From Mariniflexile gromovii (GTDB lineage: Bacteria; Bacteroidota; Bacteroidia; Flavobacteriales; Flavobacteriaceae): a DNA stretch of 64,000 nt. The position numbers and the translations under genes were made by a program. Below, in pieces: positions 7,730-16,000 of this stretch (the first letter of the stretch is position 1; each line of letters opens with the position of its first letter). The notes under the pieces are model-generated. The model worked only from the letters and a program-made list of their open reading frames with translations. It was not told the origin of the DNA and did not search any database. Where the stretch lies: the NCBI RefSeq assembly GCF_017814435.1, contig NZ_JAGJCB010000004.1:62001-126000 (forward strand), written 5' to 3'.

Positions 7730-8488
7730 TTAAGCAGTTATTTTATTAATTTTTATTAGTTTTTCTTTAAAGCGGTTGTATTTTAAGTTATCGTAAATAC
7801 TAATCATCCCAATGCAATATTTACTGATGCTATAAGGATTGATTTGTTTTGATTTTAATTCTTGAACTATGGGCGAGTTTCTGTTAAAGCGTTCTTGCTT
7901 CAATTCAATAATTACCAAATTATTATAGGTTTTAAACAAATCGTTTTTTTTAAAGGATAGGTTCAAATCTATGGTCAATCGTTCTTTATCGGTTTTATTT
8001 ACCAAGGTAACTCTGTTGAATTGGTTCCAAATAATGGGCTCTAAATCAAAAGTTTCTTGGGTAGTTTTTTTAATAAATGCTCTCGACGCTTCTAAAAGAT
8101 TGGTTTGAAAATTGGGCATGGCTGTTCTGGTTTTAGTGGTATTACCTTTACCGTCTTTCTGCTTTATTTCAAGAAAACAAATATTAGATTCTACATATTT
8201 TCGTATCCTAATTTTTGTTCTATTGTTTTTTCCGTTATGGTGGTCTTTGTAAAACTTATGCTCGGGCGTATCAAAATACAATGAGGAATACGTACTTATT
8301 CTATTCCCGTTTATTTCAACAACTTTATAGGCATCTTCAACACGCTTTAAAACCGACACCAAATCTTTTTCATGAATTACAAACTTGGTATCTGTGCGCT
8401 TCATCAACTTCACATCATCCATTTCTTCCAAAGTAATGGGCAAAAAGTTTTGTATTTCTTTTTCTAATTTATTCGATATTTCATACAT
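7730..8488 (-). CDS. VTC-domain (polyphosphate polymerase-like) protein
   Basis: 252 residues forming a single VTC tunnel domain. Visible motifs are KRTDTKFVI (residues 30-38), YFDTPEHKFYKDHHNGKNNRTKIRIRKY (basic strand lining the tunnel), FLEIKQKDGKG with the EIK Glu/Lys pair, and the late IELKQERF strand. Yeast Vtc4 uses this fold to make polyphosphate from ATP; bacterial stand-alone VTC proteins are less studied. There is no SPX domain. It is the first gene of the operon with DUF4956, DUF2490 and CotH, with ECF promoter C 55 bases upstream of the start. Confidence 0.88.
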   Translation of the reverse strand: MYEISNKLEKEIQNFLPITLEEMDDVKLMKRTDTKFVIHEKDLVSVLKRVEDAYKVVEINGNRISTYSSLYFDTPEHKFYKDHHNGKNNRTKIRIRKYVESNICFLEIKQKDGKGNTTKTRTAMPNFQTNLLEASRAFIKKTTQETFDLEPIIWNQFNRVTLVNKTDKERLTIDLNLSFKKNDLFKTYNNLVIIELKQERFNRNSPIVQELKSKQINPYSISKYCIGMISIYDNLKYNRFKEKLIKINKITA

Positions 8489-8542
8489 GAGTCCATCTTT
8501 ATTAATTAAACACGTGGTACGTTTTTTTCTAATGTTTAATAA

Positions 8543-8569
8543 TTAGATGCCTTTTGTTTTAAAAACTTG
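8543..8569 (-). promoter_or_regulatory. ECF-type promoter, site C (upstream of VTC operon)
   Basis: Minus strand: CAAGTTTTT, 10 bases, GCATCTAA, ending 55 bases before the VTC start codon. It shares an additional AAAACA after the first block with site B. The rest of the 275-base intergenic region is AT-rich and without other recognisable signals apart from the terminator at 8704-8739. Confidence 0.75.
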
Positions 8570-8703
8570 TGTTATTTTAATATTAAATTTACATTACCAT
8601 TTTAACGCACTATTTTTCAATTATTTACTTCTAAAAAAATTCATGAAACTTCTTGTTTTTTTTCTGTTTTAAACATTTAAAAGCCATAAAGAAACATACA
8701 AAG

Positions 8704-8739
8704 CAAAAAAAAACCTGTCAAACAAATTTGCTTAACAGG
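8704..8739 (-). terminator. Terminator of the anti-sigma/sensor operon
   Basis: On the minus strand CCTGT...ACAGG forms the base of a long stem, with an inner TAAGCAAA/TTTGTTTG part that pairs with two G-U wobbles. It is followed by nine Ts. It lies about 25 bases after the stop of the Spy-like gene. Confidence 0.75.
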
Positions 8740-8763
8740 ATTTTCTTCTAATTTGATAATAAA

Positions 8764-9327
8764 TTATTCCGGTCTTGGTGGAGGCCCACCTTCTGGCATA
8801 TTTTCTGGTGGAGGTCCTCCTTGAGGCCTTCCATCTCGTGGCGGTGGACCACCGTTACCTGGTCTTTTGCCGTTAGGCCCTCTGCGCAATGCATCGCGTA
8901 CTATTTGTTCAAAACGTTGCTTTTGCTCTTCGGTGCATATATTACGAATTGCCCTTAAGTGATCAAACATCAACCTTTCATGGACCATTTCCTTTTCTCC
9001 CATTAAGTTCAAAATAGAATCCACTTCAGCTTCAGCAACATGGTCTTTTATTATCAACCTACCCAATTGGTCTTTAAAAACTTTTGTTTCTTCGTTAGAT
9101 GCAACCATCCGCTCATGATGCTCCTTGTCTATTTTTTCAAATTGCTTCATCTGTTCATCATCAAACTTCAAAGCCTTTACTATAAACTCCGATGGACCTC
9201 CGTTTCCGCTCCCCTTTACCAAATTATTGCTTTTGGCAGTAGTAGGACTCAAATAATTGTATAGAAAGAAGCCATTTACCGCCACCAAAAAAACAAGTAA
9301 TATATATAAGATTAAATTATTCTTCAT
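8764..9327 (-). CDS. Spy/CnrX-like periplasmic metal or stress sensor
   Basis: 187 residues. One N-terminal membrane anchor (about 5-25) precedes an all-helical periplasmic domain (about 45-148) of the CpxP/Spy/ZraP type, ending in the LTxxQ-like CTEEQKQRFEQI. Candidate metal ligands are His70, His71 and Met74 on one helix and Met114, His116, Met120 and His123 on another, reminiscent of CnrX. The C-terminal 38 residues are a Pro/Gly/Arg-rich tail (repeats of GGPPP). It follows the small membrane protein by 5 bases and lies in the sigma locus. By analogy with CnrYXH it would bind the anti-sigma factor and control its hold on the sigma factor; the signal is unknown. Confidence 0.8.
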   Translation of the reverse strand: MKNNLILYILLVFLVAVNGFFLYNYLSPTTAKSNNLVKGSGNGGPSEFIVKALKFDDEQMKQFEKIDKEHHERMVASNEETKVFKDQLGRLIIKDHVAEAEVDSILNLMGEKEMVHERLMFDHLRAIRNICTEEQKQRFEQIVRDALRRGPNGKRPGNGGPPPRDGRPQGGPPPENMPEGGPPPRPE

Positions 9328-9332
9328 GCGTC

Positions 9333-9650
9333 TTATTTTAAATTCAGTATTGTATCGTCCGAACTTGAAGTAAGTCCGTAAGTTTCAGCAAACGCATCAA
9401 CATTTGTTATGTATTGGTTCGAATTGTATTGTCTAAAAGCCAAAACGTTTAAAACAATAAAACAAACCAATGTTGCCAATTGCAATTTAGGCGTAAACCA
9501 ACCCCAAGCCACTGCAACCTCTTCCTTTTCCGCAAACAAACGTTGCATGGTTTTATCCTTAAAAAAAGGAGATACATTCACGTTTTCAATAGCATCCATA
9601 GACGCAAAAGTGTCATCTATTTTCTTTTGAATGTTGTTATTTGTTTCCAT
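9333..9650 (-). CDS. Small single-TM protein, probable anti-sigma factor
   Basis: 105 residues from ATG 9650. About 50 cytoplasmic residues precede one transmembrane helix (around 57-74, LQLATLVCFIVLNVLAF) and a short periplasmic tail. No sequence family is recognised. Size, topology and position directly after an ECF sigma gene and before a CnrX-like sensor fit a CnrY-like anti-sigma factor. An upstream in-frame ATG at 9680 would add ten residues (MHLKK...), but it lies inside the promoter motif at 9671-9697, so the 9650 start, 21 bases below the GCATCTAA box, is preferred. Confidence 0.7.
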   Translation of the reverse strand: METNNNIQKKIDDTFASMDAIENVNVSPFFKDKTMQRLFAEKEEVAVAWGWFTPKLQLATLVCFIVLNVLAFRQYNSNQYITNVDAFAETYGLTSSSDDTILNLK

Positions 9651-9670
9651 TTTCTTTGTGTTATACTTTT

Positions 9671-9697
9671 TTAGATGCAATACTTATTAAAAACTTG
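9671..9697 (-). promoter_or_regulatory. ECF-type promoter, site D (upstream of anti-sigma/sensor operon)
   Basis: Minus strand: CAAGTTTTT, 10 bases, GCATCTAA, lying between the sigma stop codon and the anti-sigma start. It makes the anti-sigma/sensor pair a likely target of the sigma factor, a negative feedback loop, while the sigma gene itself lies outside. Confidence 0.75.
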
Positions 9698-9699
9698 CG

Positions 9700-10278
9700 T
9701 TAAACTTCACTTTTAAAAAAATCGCCCAATAAATCCTGTAAATTCTTCTTTGCCCTAAACATTAGCGACTCTACCGATGAAACACTTTTTTCGGTAATCT
9801 CGCTCACCTCTTCATAGCTTTTACCATCTACTTTGCAAAGCGTAAAAACCACCTTTTGCGCTTCAGGCAATGCATTAATGGCCTTAAACAAAGTTTCACT
9901 TTTCTCTTTGTTTTCCAATAAAATACCTGGGTGGTTCATTTCAGTAAAGTAGGCCGTTTTATCAAAAGGCACATTATTTCCCGTAATACTTTGTAAAAAA
10001 CCAAAACGCTTTTTCGTGCTTTTTTTTCTAATAAACTCCAAACATTTGTTGGTTGTAATTCTGTAAATCCATGTAGAAAGCTTCGAATTTCCTTTAAATT
10101 TTCCAATCGAATTAAACACCTCCACAAAAACCTCCTGGGCAATATCTTCGGCATCCTCCCTATTCGGCACAAACGACATACAAGTAGCAAACACCTTTTG
10201 CTGATAATCATCAATCAATTTCCCATAAGCCTTTTGGCTATGGTTTCGCAACTCGGTTATAAACTCGTTTTCTGTCAA
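9700..10278 (-). CDS. ECF-type RNA polymerase sigma factor
   Basis: 192 residues. Region 2 (about 10-85) contains the core-binding DAEDIAQEVFVEVF and the -10-reading STWIYRITTNKCLEFIRKK segment. Region 4 (about 125-185) carries the helix-turn-helix SYEEVSEITEKSVSSVESLMFRAKKNLQ that reads the -35 box. The likely targets are the four CAAGTTTTT-N10-GCATCTAA promoters at 4464, 4827, 8543 and 9671. No copy of the motif precedes the sigma gene, so it may be expressed from a housekeeping promoter and held inactive by the protein at 9333-9650. A 99-bp intergenic repeat lies upstream, and rsmB-like diverges beyond it. Confidence 0.92.
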   Translation of the reverse strand: MTENEFITELRNHSQKAYGKLIDDYQQKVFATCMSFVPNREDAEDIAQEVFVEVFNSIGKFKGNSKLSTWIYRITTNKCLEFIRKKSTKKRFGFLQSITGNNVPFDKTAYFTEMNHPGILLENKEKSETLFKAINALPEAQKVVFTLCKVDGKSYEEVSEITEKSVSSVESLMFRAKKNLQDLLGDFFKSEV

Positions 10279-10341
10279 TCACATTCAATTTACTACAAAC
10301 CTACTTAATTTTAAAAACAATTCACAAGCTTTTAAATTTTT

Positions 10342-10440
10342 ATGGCATTACCCGCCAAAAAGCGGGTCGGGTTTTTCTCTGCAAGTCCTCGCTCCTACGT
10401 CGCTGTGGGCTTTCCGCTGCAACCCCTAATGCAACACATC
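10342..10440. repeat. Interspersed intergenic repeat, copy 1
   Basis: A GC-richer island in AT-rich surroundings. Read on the minus strand it has GCATTAGGGGTTGCAGCGG, then GACGTAGGAGCGAGG and CCCGACCC, with a CCCGC/GCGGG hairpin at 10351-10366. The landmarks GCATTAGGG, GACG(T/C)AGGAGCGAG and CCCGACC recur in the same order at 47896-47986, so this looks like a dispersed non-coding element. No open frame. Confidence 0.6.
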
Positions 10441-10536
10441 AGCCAAAATAAAGCCTTCATAAAGAACATCTCTATCATCTAAAATCATTCAAATTTCAAT
10501 AAAACAAAAACATTCGTGAATTCGTAGCAATTAACG

Positions 10537-10544
10537 TAACTTTG
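10537..10544 (+). promoter_or_regulatory. Putative -7 box for the RsmB-like gene
   Basis: TAACTTTG matches the Bacteroidota TAnnTTTG box and lies 19 bases before the start codon. No clear TTG -33 element is seen. Confidence 0.5.
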
Positions 10545-10562
10545 CAAACTTATTTATAGAAC

Positions 10563-11777
10563 ATGCGATTACACAGAAATTTATGCTTTTCGGTTATTGA
10601 TGGTTTAACCTTAATATTTAACGAAGGAAATTATGCCGATAAAGTCATTCAACAATTATTAAAACGAGATAAACGTTGGGGCGCACGCGACCGTGCTTTT
10701 GTTGCCGAAACCACCTACGACATAGTACGCTGGAAACGTTTATATGCCGAAATAGCCGAAGTTAAAGAACCGTTCGATAGAGATAATTTATGGCGCATGT
10801 TTGCTGTTTGGGCTACCCTAAAAGGCATTAAACTACCCGATTGGACCTATTTTGAAAACACCCCAACCCGTAAAATAAAAGGACGTTTTGATGAGCTTTC
10901 AAAAATCAGAAAATTCAAAGAATCCATTCCAGATTGGTTGGACGAATTGGGCGAAAAAGAATTAGGCAAAGACATCTGGACCAAAGAAATGGCAGCCTTA
11001 AACGAACAAGCCGATGTTATTTTAAGAGTCAACACCCTTAAAACAACGAAAGAAAAATTACAAGCCGAATTATTCGATTTAGATATAGAAACTGATTATT
11101 TACCCGATTACCCCAATGCCTTAAAACTAAAGGAACGCTCCAACGTGTTTACCACCGAAGCCTTTCAAAACGGTTTTTTTGAAGTTCAAGATGCATCCTC
11201 ACAATTAGTTGCCGAGTTTTTAAACGTAAAACCAGGTATGCGCGTGGTAGATACTTGTGCTGGTGCAGGCGGAAAAACATTGCACATAGCTTCCTTAATG
11301 GAAAATAAAGGGCAAATTATAGCCATGGATATTTACGCCAACAAACTCCATGAATTAAAACGTCGCGCTAAACGAAACGGCGCCCATAACATTGAGCCAC
11401 GTGCTATAGAATCTACAAAAGTCATTAAAAAATTATATGATAAAGCCGACCGCGTTTTAATTGATGCGCCGTGTTCTGGTTTAGGCGTATTACGCAGAAA
11501 CCCAGATGCCAAATGGAAATTGCAACCCGAGTTTATAGACAAGATTAAAGTGACCCAACAGGAAATTTTACAACAATATTCCAGAATGGTAAAAGTAGGC
11601 GGACAATTGGTGTATGCAACCTGTTCGGTATTACCATCTGAAAACCAACAGCAAGTTGATAAATTCTTAACATCGGAAGCTGGAAAAAACTTTACATTTG
11701 TAAAAGACAACAAAGTTTTAGCCCATAAATCTGGATTCGACGGATTTTACATGGCACTTTTAGAACGCAAAAATTAG
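10563..11777 (+). CDS. RsmB/NOP family RNA (cytosine-5) methyltransferase
   Basis: 404 residues. The N-terminal RNA-binding part (about 15-170) is followed by a SAM-binding Rossmann domain with VVDTCAGAGGKTLHIASLM, the acceptor motif IDAPCSGLGVLRRNPD (Pro-Cys) and the second cysteine in LVYATCSVLPSEN, the two-cysteine arrangement of m5C RNA methyltransferases. The likely role is methylation of 16S rRNA or tRNA in the cytoplasm. A -7 box lies 19 bases upstream. The secreted endonuclease gene follows after 5 bases, probably only by proximity. Confidence 0.9.
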   Translation: MRLHRNLCFSVIDGLTLIFNEGNYADKVIQQLLKRDKRWGARDRAFVAETTYDIVRWKRLYAEIAEVKEPFDRDNLWRMFAVWATLKGIKLPDWTYFENTPTRKIKGRFDELSKIRKFKESIPDWLDELGEKELGKDIWTKEMAALNEQADVILRVNTLKTTKEKLQAELFDLDIETDYLPDYPNALKLKERSNVFTTEAFQNGFFEVQDASSQLVAEFLNVKPGMRVVDTCAGAGGKTLHIASLMENKGQIIAMDIYANKLHELKRRAKRNGAHNIEPRAIESTKVIKKLYDKADRVLIDAPCSGLGVLRRNPDAKWKLQPEFIDKIKVTQQEILQQYSRMVKVGGQLVYATCSVLPSENQQQVDKFLTSEAGKNFTFVKDNKVLAHKSGFDGFYMALLERKN

Positions 11778-11782
11778 TTTCC

Positions 11783-12862
11783 ATGAAGCAACTCTACTTT
11801 CTATTTTTTACTTCAATTGCTTTTGCACAACTTACGCCTCCTGCCAACTTACAGAGTTATTACAGTGGCATAGATTTTAATAAAACTGGCACAAATCTTT
11901 TTGATGATTTAGCCGTTACAACCGCATCCAAACACACCAATTACATAAGTTATTCTGATGTATGGGAAGCTGATAAAATTACGGATGAAGACCCTGCAAA
12001 CAGCAACAATGTTCTATTAATATATGGCTATAATGATAATGATGGAAATTACATTACAGACCGCTCAAGAAGCAAAACTTTAAACGGTGGCACCCAAGGT
12101 ACTGATTGGAATAGAGAACACACATTTCCAAATTCTTTAGCTTCGCCCAAACTAGAAGATAGTGGAACAAATGTTCCTCCTTATGCCGATGCTCATAATT
12201 TAAGACCTTCGGATGTGAGAATGAACAATAACAGAGGTAATTTACTATTCGCTTCAGGAAGTGGTAATGCTGGGAATGTATCGGGAAACTGGTATCCTGG
12301 CGACGAATGGAAAGGCGATGTGGCCAGAATTATTATGTATATGTACTTAAGATACGGAACACAATGCAAGCCATCTTATACCGCAGTAGGCACAACTAAT
12401 TCTGTTGACTCTAATATGATTAATTTATTGTTGCAATGGAATGCGGAAGACCAAGTTTCCACTATTGAAGATAACAGAAACACATATCATGGCAATGCAT
12501 CTAATACTTATGGCCAAGGCAACAGAAATCCTTTTATTGATAATCCATACTTAGCTACAGTTATTTGGGGAGGAACGGTTGCACAAAATAGGTGGAACTC
12601 CTTATCAACAAACAATAGGGAGGCTATCAATTTTTCAATATACCCAAACCCTACCAAAGAAAACGTGTTTAAAATCACTTTAAGCAATCATACTACCAAC
12701 TTAAACCTTGAAATTTTCAATGTTTTAGGAAAATCAGTCTTAAAGCAAAAATTAAGCAATAACACTTCTGAAATTAACATCGGCACTCTTAAAAAAGGCA
12801 TTTATTTAGTCAGGCTAAATTCAGATAAAGGGAGCATTACCAAAAAGCTTATAAAACAATAA
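11783..12862 (+). CDS. Secreted endonuclease I family nuclease with T9SS sorting domain
   Basis: 359 residues. A signal peptide (to about AFA-QL, residue 16) precedes an endonuclease I (EndA/NucM) domain around 25-265 with the catalytic block WNREHTFPNS and the metal site DAHNLRPSDVRMNNNRGN. The last 75 residues are a Por secretion C-terminal domain: FSIYPNPTKENVF at its start and GIYLVRLNSDKGSITKKLIKQ-type strands at the end, so the enzyme should be exported by the type IX system and released or surface-bound. It probably degrades environmental DNA for nutrient use. A strong terminator follows. Confidence 0.9.
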   Translation: MKQLYFLFFTSIAFAQLTPPANLQSYYSGIDFNKTGTNLFDDLAVTTASKHTNYISYSDVWEADKITDEDPANSNNVLLIYGYNDNDGNYITDRSRSKTLNGGTQGTDWNREHTFPNSLASPKLEDSGTNVPPYADAHNLRPSDVRMNNNRGNLLFASGSGNAGNVSGNWYPGDEWKGDVARIIMYMYLRYGTQCKPSYTAVGTTNSVDSNMINLLLQWNAEDQVSTIEDNRNTYHGNASNTYGQGNRNPFIDNPYLATVIWGGTVAQNRWNSLSTNNREAINFSIYPNPTKENVFKITLSNHTTNLNLEIFNVLGKSVLKQKLSNNTSEINIGTLKKGIYLVRLNSDKGSITKKLIKQ

Positions 12863-12868
12863 TTAAAG

Positions 12869-12895
12869 AGCGACTTTTATGAGTCGCTTTTTTTA
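12869..12895 (+). terminator. Rho-independent terminator after endonuclease I
   Basis: Perfect 7-bp stem AGCGACT / AGTCGCT with a 6-base loop and a run of eight Ts (88-95), beginning seven bases after the stop codon. Confidence 0.85.
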
Positions 12896-12964
12896 TGTTT
12901 AAAACCTAGTGAATAACTAAACATTTTCATGGCATTAATTACATGGAATTACGCCGAAAAAAAG

Positions 12965-12972
12965 TAAATTTG
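12965..12972 (+). promoter_or_regulatory. Putative -7 box for purL
   Basis: TAAATTTG, a TAnnTTTG match 34 bases upstream of the purL ATG. Confidence 0.5.
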
Positions 12973-13005
12973 CACTTTCTTTAAACACACACAAATCAAT
13001 ATATA

Positions 13006-16000
13006 ATGATTCATTTCTTTGGAAACGTAACCAGCAAGGTATTTGCTGTTCAAACAACAAAAGAATTATCAACTGAAACCATCGCTAAATTAACGTGGTT
13101 ATTTGGCAACCAGCCTAAAATAGAACAAGCATCACTCGATGCTTTTTTTGTTGGTCCGCGTGCTGCCATGATAACTCCTTGGAGTACCAATGCGGTTGAA
13201 ATTACCCAAAACATGGGCATTTCAGACATCATCCGTATTGAAGAATTCCAAGCGGTTTCTGAGGATTTCAAGGGTTTCGACCCAATGATTTCTGAAAAAT
13301 TCAAAGGATTAAACCAAGAATCATTCACCATCAATATCAAACCAGAACCCATACTTAATATTGAAGATATCGCCGCTTACAACCAAAAAGAAGGCTTATC
13401 ATTAAGTGATGAAGAAGTAGCGTATTTAGAAGGCGTTGCCAAAAAAATTGGTCGTCCGTTAACCGATTCTGAAGTGTTTGGCTTTTCACAAGTGAATTCA
13501 GAACACTGTCGCCATAAAATTTTTAACGGCACTTTCGTCATCGACGGCGAAGAAAAACCAACCTCGCTTTTCAAATTAATTAGAAAAACTTCTGAAACAC
13601 ATCCGAACAGTATTGTTTCAGCATATAAAGATAATGTGGCTTTTGTTGAAGGCCCAAAAGTGGAGCAGTTTGCTCCAAAAACCGCCGACAAACCCGATTT
13701 CTACGAAACCAAAGATTTTGAGTCGGTTATTTCATTAAAAGCTGAAACCCATAATTTCCCAACAACCGTAGAGCCTTTTAATGGTGCTGCAACTGGTTCG
13801 GGAGGTGAAATTCGTGATAGACTTGCAGGCGGAAAAGGATCGCTTCCATTAGCAGGAACCGCGGTGTACATGACCTCGTATTCTCGCTTAGAAGAAAACC
13901 GTCCTTGGGAAAAAGCGTTTCCAGAACGCAAATGGTTGTACCAAACGCCTATGGATATTTTAATTAAGGCTTCAAATGGTGCATCGGACTTTGGAAACAA
14001 ATTCGGGCAGCCACTTATTTGCGGTTCGGTTTTAACCTTTGAACATGAAGAAGATGCCAGAAAACTTGGTTTCGATAAAGTGATCATGCAAGCTGGAGGT
14101 ATTGGTTATGGTAAAAAAGACCAAGCTTTAAAAGATAAACCACAAACTGGCGATAAAATTGTTATTCTTGGTGGCGAAAACTACCGTATTGGTATGGGTG
14201 GTGCAGCAGTTTCTAGTGCCGATACCGGTGAATTTGCTTCAGGTATCGAACTGAATGCCGTACAACGCTCCAACCCAGAAATGCAAAAGCGTGCTGCCAA
14301 TGCTATTCGTGGTATGGTTGAAAGCGACAAAAACTATATTGTTTCTATTCACGATCATGGTGCTGGAGGTCATTTAAATTGTTTATCGGAATTGGTGGAA
14401 GATACTGGTGGAAAAATAGATTTAGATGCTTTGCCTGTTGGCGACCCTACCCTTTCTGATAAAGAAATTATTGGTAACGAATCACAAGAACGTATGGGCT
14501 TGGTGATTGACAAAGAGCATATCGATATCTTACAACGTATTGCAGAACGTGAACGTTCCCCTATGTACACGGTTGGGGATGTGACAGGTAATGATCGTTT
14601 TACGTTTGAATCTAAAACCAACGGCCATAAACCGATGGATTTAGCGATGGAAGATATGTTTGGAAGTTCTCCAAAAACCATCATGACCGATAAAACCATT
14701 AAAAGAAATTATAAAGATTTAAGCTATAATTCCGATAAATTCCACGACTATTTAGAACAAGTTTTACAACTGGAAGCCGTAGCATGTAAAGACTGGTTAA
14801 CTAATAAAGTAGACCGTTGTGTAGGTGGAAAAGTAGCCAAACAACAATGTGCTGGTCCATTACAATTACCACTAAACAATGTGGGTGTGATGGCGCTTGA
14901 TTATAAAGGAAAAGAAGGAATTGCAACGTCTATTGGGCACTCGCCTATTTCAGGATTGATCAACCCGGTGGCGGGAAGCAGAAATGCCATTACCGAAGCA
15001 TTAACAAACATTATTTGGGCACCTTTAAAAGATGAATTAAAATCGGTTTCACTTTCGGCAAACTGGATGTGGCCTTGTAAAAATGAAGGTGAAGATGCCC
15101 GTTTATATGAAGCGGTTAAAGCGGTTTCAGAATTTGCCATCGATTTAGGCATTAATGTTCCAACTGGGAAAGATTCGCTTTCTATGAAGCAAAAATATCC
15201 TGATGGCGATGTATTATCTCCTGGAACGGTAATCATTTCAGCAGCAGGAAACTGTAATGACATTAGCAATGTTGTAGAGCCTGTTTTTCAAAAAAATGCA
15301 GGTAGCATTTACTACATCAACATGTCTAAAGACGATTTTAAATTAGGAGGAAGTTCTTTTGCCCAAGTGTTGAACAAAATAGGAAACGATGCACCTACCG
15401 TAAAAAGTGCTGGGTATGTAAAAACCGTTTTCAACACGATTCAAAAACTAATAAAAGAAAAACAAATAGTTGCAGGACATGATGTGGCTTCGGGTGGATT
15501 AATTACTACGCTTTTAGAACTTTGTTTTGCGGATACAAATTTAGGTGCTGACTTAGACCTTTCTGCGTTAGTTGAAAAAGATTCTGTGAAACTTTTATTT
15601 TCCGAAAATGCTGGTATTGTAATTCAATCGAAAGACGTGTCTATCGAAGCCATTTTATCTGAAGCAAATATTGAATTTTTCAACATAGGAAACGTTGCCA
15701 ATAGCGATGTGTTAAGCATCATTAACGGCACAGATGTTTTCACTCTAACTGTTTCTCGCTTACGCGATGTTTGGTATAAAACCTCTTTCCTTTTAGACCA
15801 AAAACAAACTGCTAATAATTTAGCTGAAGCGCGTTTCAACAACTATAAAAATCAGCCATTAGAATACACATTCCCTAGTCATTTTACAGGAAAGTTACCT
15901 GAAACACCCTTAAAAAGACCTAAAGCAGCTATTCTTCGCGAAAAAGGAAGTAATTCCGAGCGTGAAATGGCAAACGCCATGTATTTAGCAGGTTTTGATG

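Noticed and set aside
9651-9680. Longer start for the probable anti-sigma protein
   Set aside because: The ten extra residues would be encoded by the promoter motif itself.
13050-15842. Several long open frames on the strand opposite purL
   Set aside because: They are antisense to a conserved reading frame, show no domain features and reflect codon bias of purL.
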